From Trebonia sp963836195 (GTDB lineage Bacteria; Actinomycetota; Actinomycetes; Streptosporangiales; Streptosporangiaceae): a DNA stretch of 64,000 nt. The stretch lies in NCBI GenBank assembly GCA_963836195.1, contig CAWIIX010000005.1:310001-374000 (forward strand). The letters run 5' to 3'. The position numbers were made by a program, and so were the translations under genes. Below are positions 7,746-16,838 of this stretch, in pieces. Below the pieces are notes generated by a model. It saw only the letters and a list, made by a program, of their open reading frames with translations. It was not told the DNA's origin and did no database searches. Positions within the stretch are counted from its first letter, which is position 1, and each line of letters begins with the position of its first letter.

Positions 7746-10289
7746 GTGTTCGCACGATGCCTCACCACGGGGGTCGCGCTGGCGACGCTCGTAGCATTGG
7801 CAGGCTCCGCTGGCGTGGCTGCGGCAAGCGCCTCGCCTAGACCCGCGCCGGGGCGAGATCCCGGCTATAGCCAGGTGACCCCGACGTCGGACGGCGATCG
7901 GGGCGCCCAGGTCCCGTTCACCCAGTACTCGGCGGTCAACGCGCAGAACACCGGCACCGTCATCGGGCCGTCGGACAACCTCTACACCCTGCCGGCCGAG
8001 GCCATCGGGCGCACTGCGGTGACGCTCGGCGGCGCGGGCCAGTACGTCCAGTTCACCCTGGTGAAGCCGGCCAACGCGGTCGACCTGCGCTATTCGATCC
8101 CGGACTCGGCCGACGGGACCGGGCTGACGACGCCGCTGCACGTGTACGTCAACGGCCAGGCGAGACCCGACCTGACCCTGTCGTCGACCTACGACTGGTT
8201 CTACGGCAGCTACCCGTTCACCAACGACCCGGCCGACCTGGACGGCCACCACATGTACGACGACGTGCGGACCCAGTTCGGCCGCACCCTGCCGGCGGGC
8301 ACCCAGGTCCGGTTCGAGATCGCCGACCCGTCGATCCCGGTCACGCTCAACGTGGCCGACTTCGAGGAGGTCGCGCCGCCCGCGCCGCAGCCGCGGGGCT
8401 CGATCTCGGTGTTGTCCTACGGGGCGGACCCGACCGGCAAGACCGACTCGACGACCGCCATCCAGAACGCGATCAACGCCGGCAGCGCGGCCGGCAAGGC
8501 GGTCTACATCCCGCCGGGCAACTTCCTCGTCACCTCGCACCTGATCGTCAACAACGTGACCCTGACCGGCGCGGGCGAGTGGTACTCGGTGCTCGGCGGC
8601 AACGGGGTCGGCGTCTTCGGCAACTTTGCGCCCAGCCCGAGCACCAACGTTCACCTGTCCAACTTCGCCATCTACGGCCAGGTCAACGCCCGGGTCGACT
8701 CCGAGGACTTCATGGGCATCGGGGGCAGCCTGCAGGACTCCACGATCAGGAACGTGTGGATCCAGCACGTCCAGGCCGGCATCTGGATGACCGGCCCGTT
8801 CACCAACCTGAAGATCAGCAACGTGCGGATCCAGGACACCGTCGCCGACGGGATCAACTTCGACGGCGGCGTCACCGACTCCTCGGTCACCAACGCCTAC
8901 ATCCAGAACACCGGCGACGACGGCATCGCGCTGTGGTCCAACGGCGTCGCCGACGCCAATGACACCATCTCGAACGACACCGTCCAGCTGCCCGTCCTGG
9001 CGAACAACTTCGCCATCTACGGCGGCAGCGACAACTCGATCACCCACGACTACGGCACCGACACCATCACCCAGGGCGGCGGCATCCAGGTCGGCAACCG
9101 GTTCTCGGCCGTGCCACTGGCCGGCACCACCACCATCGCCGACAACACGCTGGTCCGGGCCGGCACCCTCGACCCGAACTGGAAGTTCGGCGTGGGCGCG
9201 ATCTGGTTCTACGCCTCCGACGGCGAGGACATGACCGGGACGATCAACGTCGACCACAACACGATCCTCGACAGCCCGTACGACGCGTTCGGCTTCGTCG
9301 GCGACTACATCCCCAACGCCACCCCGCCCGCTTACGCGATCGACAACGTCAACATCAACGACAACATCGTCCACAACGTCGGCTCGTTCGTCTTCCAGCT
9401 CCAATCGGCCGGGTCGAATGACACAATCTCCAACGTGGTCTCCACCGGCACGGTCGGCCTGGACGGCACGATGGCCTGCGGCTACGGCATCACGCCGACC
9501 TACGGGAGCGGCAACACCGGGTGGAGCGGCTCGGAGTGCACGTTCCCGCCGTTCAACATCCTCAGCACGTCGAGCTCGTCGCTGCAGTTCGGGCTCGTCA
9601 ACCTGAACACCCAGAGCCCCGCGCAGACCGTCACGATCACCAACCCGGGTCCGGACCCGGCGCCGATCTCGTCGGTCTACGCGACCGGCGGGTTCGCCGA
9701 GACCAACAACTGCCCGGCGACGCTCGCGGTCGGCGCCAGCTGCACCGCCACCGTCACCGTCACGCCCACCGCCGTGCAGCAGTACCAGGGCAACCTGGTG
9801 TTCGACGCCAACCCGCTCGACAACCCGTTCGCGCCGTACGTGGTCAGCCTCAGCGCCGCCGTCTACAACCCGAACGGCAACCTCGGGCTGACGGCGACCG
9901 CGTCGGCCGACAACACCCTGGCCGGGTTCCCGGCCAGCAACGCCAACGACGGCAACCAGGCCACCTACTGGCAGGCGGCCAACGCCACCGGGGTGCTCAC
10001 GCTCCGGCTGGCCGAGGCGGCGCCGGTTGACCGGGTGGTGCTCGAGCTTCCGCAGGGCTGGGGCGACCGCGACCAGACGATCGAGGTGGAGGGCAGCACT
10101 GACGGCACCACCTGGACCCCGCTGGTGGCGCCGACGGCCTACCTGTTCAGCGCGAACAACACGGCCGGCAACAACGTCGTCAGCATCCCCGTCCCATCCA
10201 CCACGCTGAACTACATCCGCGTGGACGTCAGCGACAACACCGTCCAGGGGGCTCCGCAGATCGCGGAGTTCCAGGTCTACTCGAACTAG
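7746..10289 (+). CDS. Secreted GH87-type alpha-1,3-glucanase (mutanase/mycodextranase)
   Basis: This is an 847-residue exported enzyme. Residues 1-28 form a signal peptide. A beta-sandwich, probably carbohydrate-binding, spans about 45-215. The GH87 beta-helix runs from SVLSYGADPTGKTDST to about 605. Asp368 (VADGINF) and Asp391-Asp392 (TGDDGIALW) match the D-x22-DD arrangement I recall for the catalytic aspartates of GH87 alpha-1,3-glucanases. Next come a choice-of-anchor-D-like domain (about 615-715) and an F5/8 type C (CBM32-like) domain (about 720-847). It should cut alpha-1,3-glucan of fungal walls or of bacterial mutan. It is monocistronic, with a promoter upstream and a hairpin terminator at 10300. 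The start is GTG with GGAAGG upstream. Confidence 0.85.
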   Translation: MFARCLTTGVALATLVALAGSAGVAAASASPRPAPGRDPGYSQVTPTSDGDRGAQVPFTQYSAVNAQNTGTVIGPSDNLYTLPAEAIGRTAVTLGGAGQYVQFTLVKPANAVDLRYSIPDSADGTGLTTPLHVYVNGQARPDLTLSSTYDWFYGSYPFTNDPADLDGHHMYDDVRTQFGRTLPAGTQVRFEIADPSIPVTLNVADFEEVAPPAPQPRGSISVLSYGADPTGKTDSTTAIQNAINAGSAAGKAVYIPPGNFLVTSHLIVNNVTLTGAGEWYSVLGGNGVGVFGNFAPSPSTNVHLSNFAIYGQVNARVDSEDFMGIGGSLQDSTIRNVWIQHVQAGIWMTGPFTNLKISNVRIQDTVADGINFDGGVTDSSVTNAYIQNTGDDGIALWSNGVADANDTISNDTVQLPVLANNFAIYGGSDNSITHDYGTDTITQGGGIQVGNRFSAVPLAGTTTIADNTLVRAGTLDPNWKFGVGAIWFYASDGEDMTGTINVDHNTILDSPYDAFGFVGDYIPNATPPAYAIDNVNINDNIVHNVGSFVFQLQSAGSNDTISNVVSTGTVGLDGTMACGYGITPTYGSGNTGWSGSECTFPPFNILSTSSSSLQFGLVNLNTQSPAQTVTITNPGPDPAPISSVYATGGFAETNNCPATLAVGASCTATVTVTPTAVQQYQGNLVFDANPLDNPFAPYVVSLSAAVYNPNGNLGLTATASADNTLAGFPASNANDGNQATYWQAANATGVLTLRLAEAAPVDRVVLELPQGWGDRDQTIEVEGSTDGTTWTPLVAPTAYLFSANNTAGNNVVSIPVPSTTLNYIRVDVSDNTVQGAPQIAEFQVYSN

Positions 10290-10299
10290 CCGCCACCGG

Positions 10300-10326
10300 G
10301 CACCCGGGCGAGTATCGCCCGGGTGC
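10300..10326. terminator. Hairpin terminator after GH87 gene
   Basis: A perfect 12-bp GC-rich stem (10300-10311 with 10315-10326, 3-nt loop) lies 10 nt after the stop codon, between convergent genes. It can serve both the glucanase and the RPF gene on the other strand. There is no T-tract, as is common in actinomycetes. Confidence 0.75.
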
Positions 10327-10343
10327 TCCGATGGTGATCTCGG

Positions 10344-11141
10344 TTAACAGCCGTCGTAGGGGGCCCAGTTGAACTCGCCCCCGGCGGCCATAGCGTTGTC
10401 GAAGACCCGGTTCTGCTCGGCCACGCTGGCGTGTCCGAAGTCAGCCGGGTTCCCCCCGTAGGCGGCCCAGGTCGAGGCGCTGAACTGATAGAGCCCGTAG
10501 TGGCCGCTTGAGTTCATGACCTGGCTGCGGCCACCAGACTCGCGCGCGATCACGCACGCCTGGAACGAGCTGTAGCCGGCGGACGTCGCGGTGCGCGCGG
10601 GCGCGGATGTCACCGTCGAGACCGACTGCGCGGCGTCCTGCTCGATGATCGTCGGCTGGGCGACCCGGGCGTGGGTCGGCCCCAGTTGCCTGGGCGCGGC
10701 CGGCAGGCGCCTGGGCCTGGACGGCACCGTCAGGACCTGCCCCACCTGGATACTGTTCGCCCAGCGAACCTGGTTTCTGTTGGCCCAGTAGAGGACCGGC
10801 CAGGCGCCCGCGTCGTGGTAGACCTTCAGCGCGATCGCGCTCAGGGTGTCGCCCGACCGGACGGTGTACTTGGCGAGGCGGGTCGACGCCGCCCGGCGCG
10901 CGATCGCCGGCTTCGACGCCGCGACTGAGTGAATCGCCGAGGCCAGCAGGGCGGTGGAGACGCTCCGTGAGCTGGCGGCGGCCACCACGCGGTGGCTGAT
11001 CGCGCTGCCTGACGCCGACCCGGGAATCGATTGTGCGGGCAAAGCAATGGCCACGACCAACCCTAGGAGGGCGGGCGCGGCGGCGATTGACAGCCATTTG
11101 GAAATGCGGAATTGTGCTGGTTTCTTGCGGTAGCTGGCCAA
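10344..11141 (-). CDS. Secreted LysM plus RPF-domain protein, copy 2
   Basis: This is a paralogue of the protein at 4202-5002 with the same order: basic N terminus (MASYRKKP), signal segment, LysM (YTVRSGDTLSAIALKVYHD), Thr/Ser/Ala linker and a C-terminal RPF domain with ARESGGRSQV. Both end in a nearly identical block finishing YDGC. It should act on peptidoglycan outside the cell. I take the TTG at 11141 as the start because AAGGAG sits just upstream and the layout matches copy 1; an ATG at 11192 is the alternative. The linker differs from copy 1 much more than the two domains do, which suggests an old duplication under selection. Confidence 0.85.
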   Translation of the reverse strand: MASYRKKPAQFRISKWLSIAAAPALLGLVVAIALPAQSIPGSASGSAISHRVVAAASSRSVSTALLASAIHSVAASKPAIARRAASTRLAKYTVRSGDTLSAIALKVYHDAGAWPVLYWANRNQVRWANSIQVGQVLTVPSRPRRLPAAPRQLGPTHARVAQPTIIEQDAAQSVSTVTSAPARTATSAGYSSFQACVIARESGGRSQVMNSSGHYGLYQFSASTWAAYGGNPADFGHASVAEQNRVFDNAMAAGGEFNWAPYDGC

Positions 11142-11245
11142 AGGGCTCCTTTTCGCGAAGTTCGCGCTCAGCAGGAAGGCCGGAGGGGCCACCTGCTCGG
11201 TTGCCCGCCCCTGATGCCTTCAGAGCGCCTAAGATCACGGGATTG
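11142..11245 (-). promoter_or_regulatory. Conserved structured 5' leader of RPF gene 2
   Basis: This leader is homologous to the one at 5003-5103. It keeps the CGCGA/TCGCG hairpin directly before AAGGAG and the GGCGCTC and TCCGGCCTTCC blocks. The outer stem is weaker here: CCTT with AAGG instead of seven pairs. Retention between two diverged paralogues implies function in translation control or RNA stability. Confidence 0.5.
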
Positions 11246-11298
11246 TAAAGACCACCCGTTCGCGTGGAAGGTCCCCCATGCGCGATGGAGTCAAACGG

Positions 11299-11314
11299 GG
11301 CAATCAATATTGCC
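11299..11314. promoter_or_regulatory. Palindrome GGCAAT-N4-ATTGCC upstream of RPF gene 2
   Basis: A 6-bp inverted repeat with a 4-nt spacer sits about 160 nt upstream of the RPF start. Position and symmetry suit a dimeric regulator. A second imperfect dyad (CACTATCACTGACAGTG) lies close by at 11325-11341. No regulator is assigned. Confidence 0.4.
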
Positions 11315-11410
11315 TTTGTGCAGCCACTATCACTGACAGTGTTTGACTGACTATCTAACGTTATGGAAATCGCGCCGAGGCGACATGAAGCCTTACTTCG
11401 ACGTTTGTCT

Positions 11411-11469
11411 TTCGATAGACAATTGCAGCGAAATGGATGGTCGGTCCTTCGATGGACAATTGCAGCGAA
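11411..11469. repeat. Direct repeat of about 22 nt with 37-nt period, inside a gene-free stretch
   Basis: TTCGATAGACAATTGCAG at 11411 recurs as TTCGATGGACAATTGCAG at 11448, and the match continues through CGAA. One base differs. Each copy contains the palindrome CAATTG. The 37-nt period is about 3.5 helical turns. The surrounding 11246-11832 region has no convincing gene. This pair could be tandem operator sites, or a relic of a duplicated mobile-element end. Confidence 0.6.
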
Positions 11470-11832
11470 GTGTGGGAAAAGCGGATTCTGGGATGGCCAA
11501 CGTCAGGTAAGGCCGCGCCATTGCCACGCTGGCGAGGCGGCAAGGCCGGGCATCGCGTCAGGCGCCCGAGGCGCTTATCCGCGCCCGGCCGAGCACACCC
11601 CGCCGGCGTCCTTTTCCACCGCGACGATCTCGGCCGGTGCGAGCTTCGCCGCGCATGGGTCGGGCTGGCTGGACTCGCCGCCGTCGAGCCAGGCAGTGCG
11701 AACGACCTGAGCAGGCTAAGGCTGACTGGATTGACCGTCGCTGACGAAGAGGAAACATCGCGGGACGTTCAGACGGGCCTAAATGTTGAAACGTTACCGT
11801 TCCCGGACGTCGTACCGGCGCATACTGGTCCG

Positions 11833-13028
11833 GTGGAGCCGGCTGCTGAATTCGTCGGGGCACAGGTCCAGCCCCTCGCGGGCCGCCGCGCGTGGGCGAG
11901 CCGCCCGCAGGTGGCAGGGCCGTCCGATCAGGCGCTGCACTGGCTCGCGGGCTGGTACGCGATCGCCCTGCGCCTGGGCGGGGCGGTCTTGTTCACCGCG
12001 ATCGCCGTCTTGGCGGCCACGGAGCTGACGTCGGGCTGGTGGCTGGCGGTCCCGCTGACCGGGCTGTGCCTGTGGTCGGCCTTCTTCGCCTGGCGGGTCC
12101 GGCGGTCCGGGCTGACCCCGACCGTGGTGGTGGCCGACGCCGCCGTCATCGCCGCCCTCGCGCTGGCTCAGCAGCACCTGGTCCCGGCCACGCTGATCGC
12201 GGACAACACGACCTGGATGCTCCCGCTGGCGTGCACGTCGATCTACATCATGCAGATCGCGCTGCGGCCGCGGCTCGCGCTCCCGGGGGCGGCGGCGGTG
12301 GTCGTCGCCTACGGGCTCGGGCCGGCGACGTGACCGACGGCTGGCTGCTGGTGGCGGAGACGGTCGTCGTGGCCGGGCTGGTGGCGGTGATCCGCGGCGG
12401 CGCCAGGCAGGCGGACGAGGTCGTCGCGGCCAGCCTGGAGACCGAGGGGCGGATCCGGGCCGAGGAGGCCCGGCGGGCCGACGAGCGCGAGCAGCACCGC
12501 CAGTTGCACGACACCGTCCTGTCAACCCTGACGATGGTCGCGGCCGGCGCCTTCGCCGAGCCCTCCCCGGCCCTGACCGCGCAGGCGGCCAGGGACCTGC
12601 GGGTGCTGCAGGGGCTCGCGGGCGCCCCGGCCGTGCAGGACCGGCTGGCGCCGCTGACCGACCTGACCCCGAAGCTCGAGCGGGCCGCCGCCAGCACCGG
12701 CGACCTGGCCGTGGGGCTGAAGCTGGTCCCGGTCACGCTCCCGTCGCCGGTCGCGGACGAGCTCGTCGCCTGCGTCGGGGAGGCACTGCGCAACGTCGAG
12801 CGGCACGCCGGAACCGGGCAGGCCGAGGTCACCGTCACCGGCGGCGAGGGCTGGGCGGTCGTCAAGATCACCGACCGCGGCCGGGGCTTCGACCCGGCCG
12901 CGACCCCGTCGTACCGCCGCGGCATCCGCGAGTCGATCACCGGGCGGATGCTCGCGGCCGGCGGCCGGGCCGCGATCGCCAGCCGCCCCGGCGCGGGCAC
13001 CACCGTCACCGTGAGCTGGCCCGCATGA
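11833..13028 (+). CDS. Membrane sensor histidine kinase (NarL type) with a frameshift
   Basis: The first part, from the GTG at 11833, carries several membrane helices (ALRLGGAVLFTAIAVLAATE, WWLAVPLTGLCLWSAFFAW and others). Near 12315-12330 the frame shifts by one. The second part carries another helix, a DHp region with the phospho-acceptor in HRQLHDTVLSTLTM, and a HATPase domain (GEALRNVERHAG, ITDRGRGFDPAA, GAGTTVTVSW). Read through, it is about 400 residues. A single indel in a GC run is likely, so the gene may be intact in the organism. It overlaps the next gene by 4 nt (ATGA at 13025), and the operon also contains a matching NarL-type regulator. Confidence 0.75.
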
Positions 13029-14128
13029 CCGCGGTGCAGCCGACGACGGAGATGTCCGGCCGGTACCAGCGCGCGTTCACCGTCGCGGTGGTCGTCCTGG
13101 TGGCGGGCTGGCACCTGGCCGGCGGCGGCGGGCAGCTGCTGCACAACCGGGCCGACTACGCCTCGTTCGCCTTCCAGTGCGCCCTGTGGCTGGTCATGGC
13201 GGTGGCGATCGCGGTCGGGTCGGTCCTGGTGCTGCGCGGATCGCTGGACTGGCGGCTGGCCTGGACTGTCGCCGTCGTCGCGCTGGTCGCAAGCACGGCC
13301 TCGGCCGCGGCCAGCCCGGCCGGCCAGATGCTGGCGGTCAGCTGGGCGTGGGGCAGCGCCGGCTGGATCGCCGTGCTTGCCCTGCACCGCCGCCGGCTGG
13401 CCGAGCTCGCGTGGGTCCTGGCCGCCTTGGCGGCGGCGACCTTCGCCGTCCAGGCGTGGGACGGGCTTGACCGCATCGACCTGGCCGCGTTCCTGGCCCT
13501 GCTGGCGTGGTCGACCGGCGCCCAGATCGCCGTCGCCGCCGCCGTCAAGGCGCTGGACTCCGCCGCCAACCGGGCCGCGATCGCGGCCCGAAGCGAGGAG
13601 GCCGCCCGCGAGCGGGCCGCGACCGCCCAGATCATCTCGGCCGCCCGGCAAACCCGCTGGCTGGCGCTCCAGGAAAGCACCGCCCCGCTGGTGGCCGAGC
13701 TGGCGGCGGGGATGGCCGACCCGGGCGACCCGGAGCTGCGGGTCAGGTGCGCGATCCAGGCGGCCAGGCTCCGCCGGCTGATGGCCGAGGGCGACGAGCT
13801 GCCGGGATCGCTGGTGCACGAACTGCACGCGAGCGCCGACGTGGCCGAGCTGCGCGGGATCGCGGTCGAGATCGAGACGGCCGGGGCGCTGCCGCCGGTG
13901 CCCGGCCCGGCCCGGCGGGTGATCACCGACGCCGCCATCGCGATCCTGGCCTCCGCGCGCAGCCAGGCGCGGATTACCCTGGCGACGGTGGCGGCCGGCA
14001 TCGCCGTCAGCTTCGTGGCCGACACCGGCTCGGTCGTCCTGCTGCCGGCCGCCAGCCAGGGCGTGGCGATCGAACATCAGCAGGACGGCGGCATGTTCTG
14101 GGCGGAGGCGCGATGGAACAACAGGTGA
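13025..14128 (+). CDS. Six-helix membrane protein, probable histidine pseudokinase
   Basis: The 367-residue product has about six membrane helices in residues 18-180. A charged helical segment (SEEAARERAATAQIISAARQ) follows, and then a domain laid out like DHp plus HATPase. The position where a kinase has its H-box reads RWLALQESTAPLVAELAAG, with no histidine, and no clear N or G boxes follow. It overlaps the true kinase upstream by 4 nt and the response regulator downstream by 16 nt, so all three are translationally coupled. I infer a co-sensor or regulator of the kinase. No family name is recognised. Confidence 0.7.
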   Translation: MTAVQPTTEMSGRYQRAFTVAVVVLVAGWHLAGGGGQLLHNRADYASFAFQCALWLVMAVAIAVGSVLVLRGSLDWRLAWTVAVVALVASTASAAASPAGQMLAVSWAWGSAGWIAVLALHRRRLAELAWVLAALAAATFAVQAWDGLDRIDLAAFLALLAWSTGAQIAVAAAVKALDSAANRAAIAARSEEAARERAATAQIISAARQTRWLALQESTAPLVAELAAGMADPGDPELRVRCAIQAARLRRLMAEGDELPGSLVHELHASADVAELRGIAVEIETAGALPPVPGPARRVITDAAIAILASARSQARITLATVAAGIAVSFVADTGSVVLLPAASQGVAIEHQQDGGMFWAEARWNNR

Positions 14129-14826
14129 CGGTGGCGATCATCGAAGACCATCCAGTCGTCACCGAGGGCGTGGCGTCCTGGATCCGCTCAGACCCCGGGC
14201 AGCGGGTGCTGCTGGTGCACACGGCGCGCGACCTGACCGGGCTCGACGGCGAGTCGCGGCCGTCGGCCGAGGTCGTGATCCTTGACCTGGAGCTGTCCGG
14301 CGAGCTGGTCACCGCCCAGATCCCCCGGCTGGTGGCGGTCGGCTACCGGGTGGTGGCCTTCTCCGGCCACAGCGATCCCGCGATCGTGATGGAGACGCTG
14401 GACAGCGGGGCGCACGCCTACGTGTCCAAGGAGGAGGGCAGCGAGCATCTGGTCGAGGCGGTGCTGGCCGCCGCCGCCGACCGGCCGTACGTGACCCGGT
14501 CGCAGGCCCGGGCGATGCTGGCCGATCAGCGCCCGGGCCGGCCCGAGCTGTCGCAGCAGGAGCTGCAGGCGCTGCTGCTGTGGTTCCAGGGCATGTCGAA
14601 GGCGTCGGTCGGCCGCCGCATGTCGATCAGCGAGAACACGGTCCGGCAGTACATCAGCCGCGCCCGCGCGAAGTACGCGGCCACCGGCCGGACCGCGCCG
14701 AGCAAGGACGCCCTGCTCGCGCGCGCGATCGAGGACGGCGTGATCAAGCCGGGCGAGATCATGCCGTACACGTCATTCGCGCGCGCTGCCGCCAACCGCC
14801 CCAGCCTGGGTGCCCCAGGCCAGTGA
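14113..14826 (+). CDS. NarL/LuxR-family response regulator
   Basis: This 237-residue regulator has a receiver domain with the acidic pair in AIIEDHPVV, the phospho-acceptor Asp in VVILDLELSG and a conserved Lys in YVSKEEG. A LuxR-like helix-turn-helix follows (SKASVGRRMSISENTVRQYISRARAKY). The C-terminal tail of about 40 residues (MPYTSFARAAANRP) is longer than usual. It should be phosphorylated by the kinase encoded at 11833-13028 and bind DNA as a dimer. The ATG at 14113 lies inside the end of the pseudokinase gene. About 270 nt without a gene follow before the ECF sigma gene. Confidence 0.88.
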   Translation: MEQQVTVAIIEDHPVVTEGVASWIRSDPGQRVLLVHTARDLTGLDGESRPSAEVVILDLELSGELVTAQIPRLVAVGYRVVAFSGHSDPAIVMETLDSGAHAYVSKEEGSEHLVEAVLAAAADRPYVTRSQARAMLADQRPGRPELSQQELQALLLWFQGMSKASVGRRMSISENTVRQYISRARAKYAATGRTAPSKDALLARAIEDGVIKPGEIMPYTSFARAAANRPSLGAPGQ

Positions 14827-15094
14827 CCGGCCCGGGGCGCCCAAGCCGTCCCGTGAGCTGCCCCCCCAGGAGAATCGGCCGCAGGCCGGCGCTGCTGGCC
14901 TGCAGGGCCGGCGCCGCGGTGTCATCAGCTCGCGGGTTGGTGCCTAGTCAGCATCGCCGATCGAGGGCGGCCAGGTCACGACGCCCGATCGGGTGACACG
15001 ACCGGGGGGCCGCCTGGCGGGCGGGCCTGAACGCTTTCCCCGTGAACTGGCTAATACGGGGTGGAGAGCGGAGCAGGCACAGGCGAGGAGGGAC

Positions 15095-15667
15095 ATGGCG
15101 TCAGACGCGGAATTGATCGACCGGTCGCTGTCCGGCGACGCGGAAGCGTTCATGGAGGTGGTCGGCCGGCACGAGGTTGCGATCGGCGCGTACCTCGAGC
15201 GGCGAGCGGGCCGTGAGGCGGCCGAGGACCTGCTCGGCGACGTGTGGGCGGCGGCCTACAAATACCGGGGCACGTACGACCAGTCGTACCCCGAGGCACG
15301 GCCGTGGCTGTACACGATGGCGCTGAACCGGCTGCGGCAGTACTGGCGGTCCCGGTCGCCGGAGGACCTGGTACCGGACGTGACCGGGCTGGCCGTCGAC
15401 GGGTGGGATCCGTGGCCCGCGGTGGACGTGCGGATGGACACCCGGACGGCGTTCCGGGCGGCCGTGGCGAGCCTCAAGCCCGATGAGCGCGAGGTGCTGA
15501 CGCTGGTCGCGGCGGAGGACCTCACCGTCGCCGACGCGGCCCAGGTGCTCGGCCTGCCCGCAGGGACCGCCCGCCGGCTGCTGCACCAGGCCCGCGCCGC
15601 GCTGCGGAGCTCGCCCGAGGTGGCCGCGCTCCTGAACGAACTCAACAGTGTGAAGGGAAGCAAGTGA
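15095..15667 (+). CDS. ECF RNA polymerase sigma factor
   Basis: This 190-residue protein has sigma region 2 (FMEVVGRHEVAIGAYLERRAG, DLLGDVWAAAYKYRG, ARPWLYTMALNRLRQYWRSR) and region 4 (LKPDEREVLTLVAAEDLTVADAAQVLGL). The ATG at 15095 follows GAGGAGGGA and gives a normal ECF N terminus. The downstream gene starts with a GTG overlapping this stop, so it is coupled to a CU044_5270-type membrane protein. That pairing recurs in actinomycetes, and the partner probably controls the sigma factor's activity. The target promoters are unknown. Confidence 0.88.
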   Translation: MASDAELIDRSLSGDAEAFMEVVGRHEVAIGAYLERRAGREAAEDLLGDVWAAAYKYRGTYDQSYPEARPWLYTMALNRLRQYWRSRSPEDLVPDVTGLAVDGWDPWPAVDVRMDTRTAFRAAVASLKPDEREVLTLVAAEDLTVADAAQVLGLPAGTARRLLHQARAALRSSPEVAALLNELNSVKGSK

Positions 15668-16761
15668 ACGTGGACGAGATGGATCTGGCCCGCCAGGCGC
15701 TGGACGTGACCCCCTGGCGCCCCGAGGAGTACGAGCGCGCGCGGGCGGTGCTGCGGGCCGCCATGGCCGAGTCAGGGTCACCGGGCGAGTCCGCTCCCGC
15801 CGGGGGAAGCGGGTCGCCCCGGACGCCGCGCCGTCGGCGCCGGACGCTGGGCGGCCGGGGCAAGGTCGGCCTCGGCGCCGGGATCGCCGCCGTCGCGGCC
15901 GCGGCGGCGGTGGTCCTCGCGTCCACGTCGGCGCCCGCGCCCGCACCGTCCGCGCATCCGGCCGCGGCGTCGGCGGCGTCGGGCGGGCCGGCCGCCCCGG
16001 CCTCCAAGCTGGCGACCCTGGCCGCCCTCATCCAGACCAGCGACGCCCCCCTGCCGGGCAACGCGTCGCTGGTGATCGCCCGGCAGGTCAACGGGGGCAG
16101 GCTGATGCAGGTCGTCTACGCCCTGTACACCGACAGCGGCCGCCTGTACCTGGGAGACGACAAGCAGACGCTCATGGCGGAGGTCGCGGACAACGCCAAC
16201 CAGGCCGATTTCACCAACGCCCGGGAGATTGCGGCGGCCCGGTACGCCGCCACCGGCAACCTCGCCGCCGCGGTCAAGCAGATGGTCGAGGCGCTGCCCA
16301 ACGACTACTACGACAGCCTGGCCGTGCGGAAGGCGATCTGGGCGAAGACCGCGGCGGCGCGGGAGCAGCTGGAGAAGGAGAAGGGCATGAAGACCCCGAT
16401 CCCGATGCCGACCGGCCGGCTCTTGCAGCAGGACATCGACAACACCCTCTGGACCGCCTCCACGATCGTCCTGTCCTGGGGCGCGGGCGACCCGCAGATC
16501 CGAGTCGGCGTGCTGCGCCTGCTGTCCACCCTGCCCGAGGTCACCGTCGTCGATTCGAAGACCGACGGGCAGCCCACGCTGACCATCACGGCCGGCCCGG
16601 CGCTGTTCGGGGCCGGCAGCGGCGACCAGGTGCTGACGGTCAACGCCAGGACCGGGATACCGGTCAGCTCGGTGGAGTCCGGCGGCGGTCTGTCCACGGC
16701 GGTCCAGACCGACCAGGTCTCGCGGGTGACGGTGGCCGCGATCAAGGCGGGCAAGTTCTGA
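15664..16761 (+). CDS. CU044_5270-type membrane protein, putative sigma regulator
   Basis: The 365-residue protein has an N-terminal cytoplasmic part of about 60 residues ending in a basic stretch (RRRRRTLGGRGK). One membrane helix follows (about residues 65-88, rich in Ala and Val), then a long extracellular domain containing a STLPEVTVVDSKTDG-like segment typical of the CU044_5270 family. It is translationally coupled to the ECF sigma gene by a 4-nt overlap. By analogy it may be an anti-sigma factor or sensor, but no ZAS-type zinc motif is present. A strong terminator follows at 16805. Confidence 0.75.
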   Translation: MNVDEMDLARQALDVTPWRPEEYERARAVLRAAMAESGSPGESAPAGGSGSPRTPRRRRRTLGGRGKVGLGAGIAAVAAAAAVVLASTSAPAPAPSAHPAAASAASGGPAAPASKLATLAALIQTSDAPLPGNASLVIARQVNGGRLMQVVYALYTDSGRLYLGDDKQTLMAEVADNANQADFTNAREIAAARYAATGNLAAAVKQMVEALPNDYYDSLAVRKAIWAKTAAAREQLEKEKGMKTPIPMPTGRLLQQDIDNTLWTASTIVLSWGAGDPQIRVGVLRLLSTLPEVTVVDSKTDGQPTLTITAGPALFGAGSGDQVLTVNARTGIPVSSVESGGGLSTAVQTDQVSRVTVAAIKAGKF

Positions 16762-16804
16762 CCGGATCCGGCGCCGAGCGCCTGGGACTCAGCCGGACCT
16801 GATC

Positions 16805-16836
16805 ATGCGGGCCGCCCTCACCGGGGCGGCCCGCAT
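16805..16836. terminator. Bidirectional hairpin terminator
   Basis: A perfect 13-bp stem (16805-16817 with 16824-16836, 6-nt loop) sits between the convergent CU044_5270-like gene and the small gene at 16839. Confidence 0.75.
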
Positions 16837-16838
16837 TG

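Noticed and set aside
5003..11245. Calling the RPF leaders c-di-AMP (ydaO) riboswitches
   Set aside because: The position fits the known actinobacterial case, but I do not see the consensus blocks. Left as an unassigned leader.
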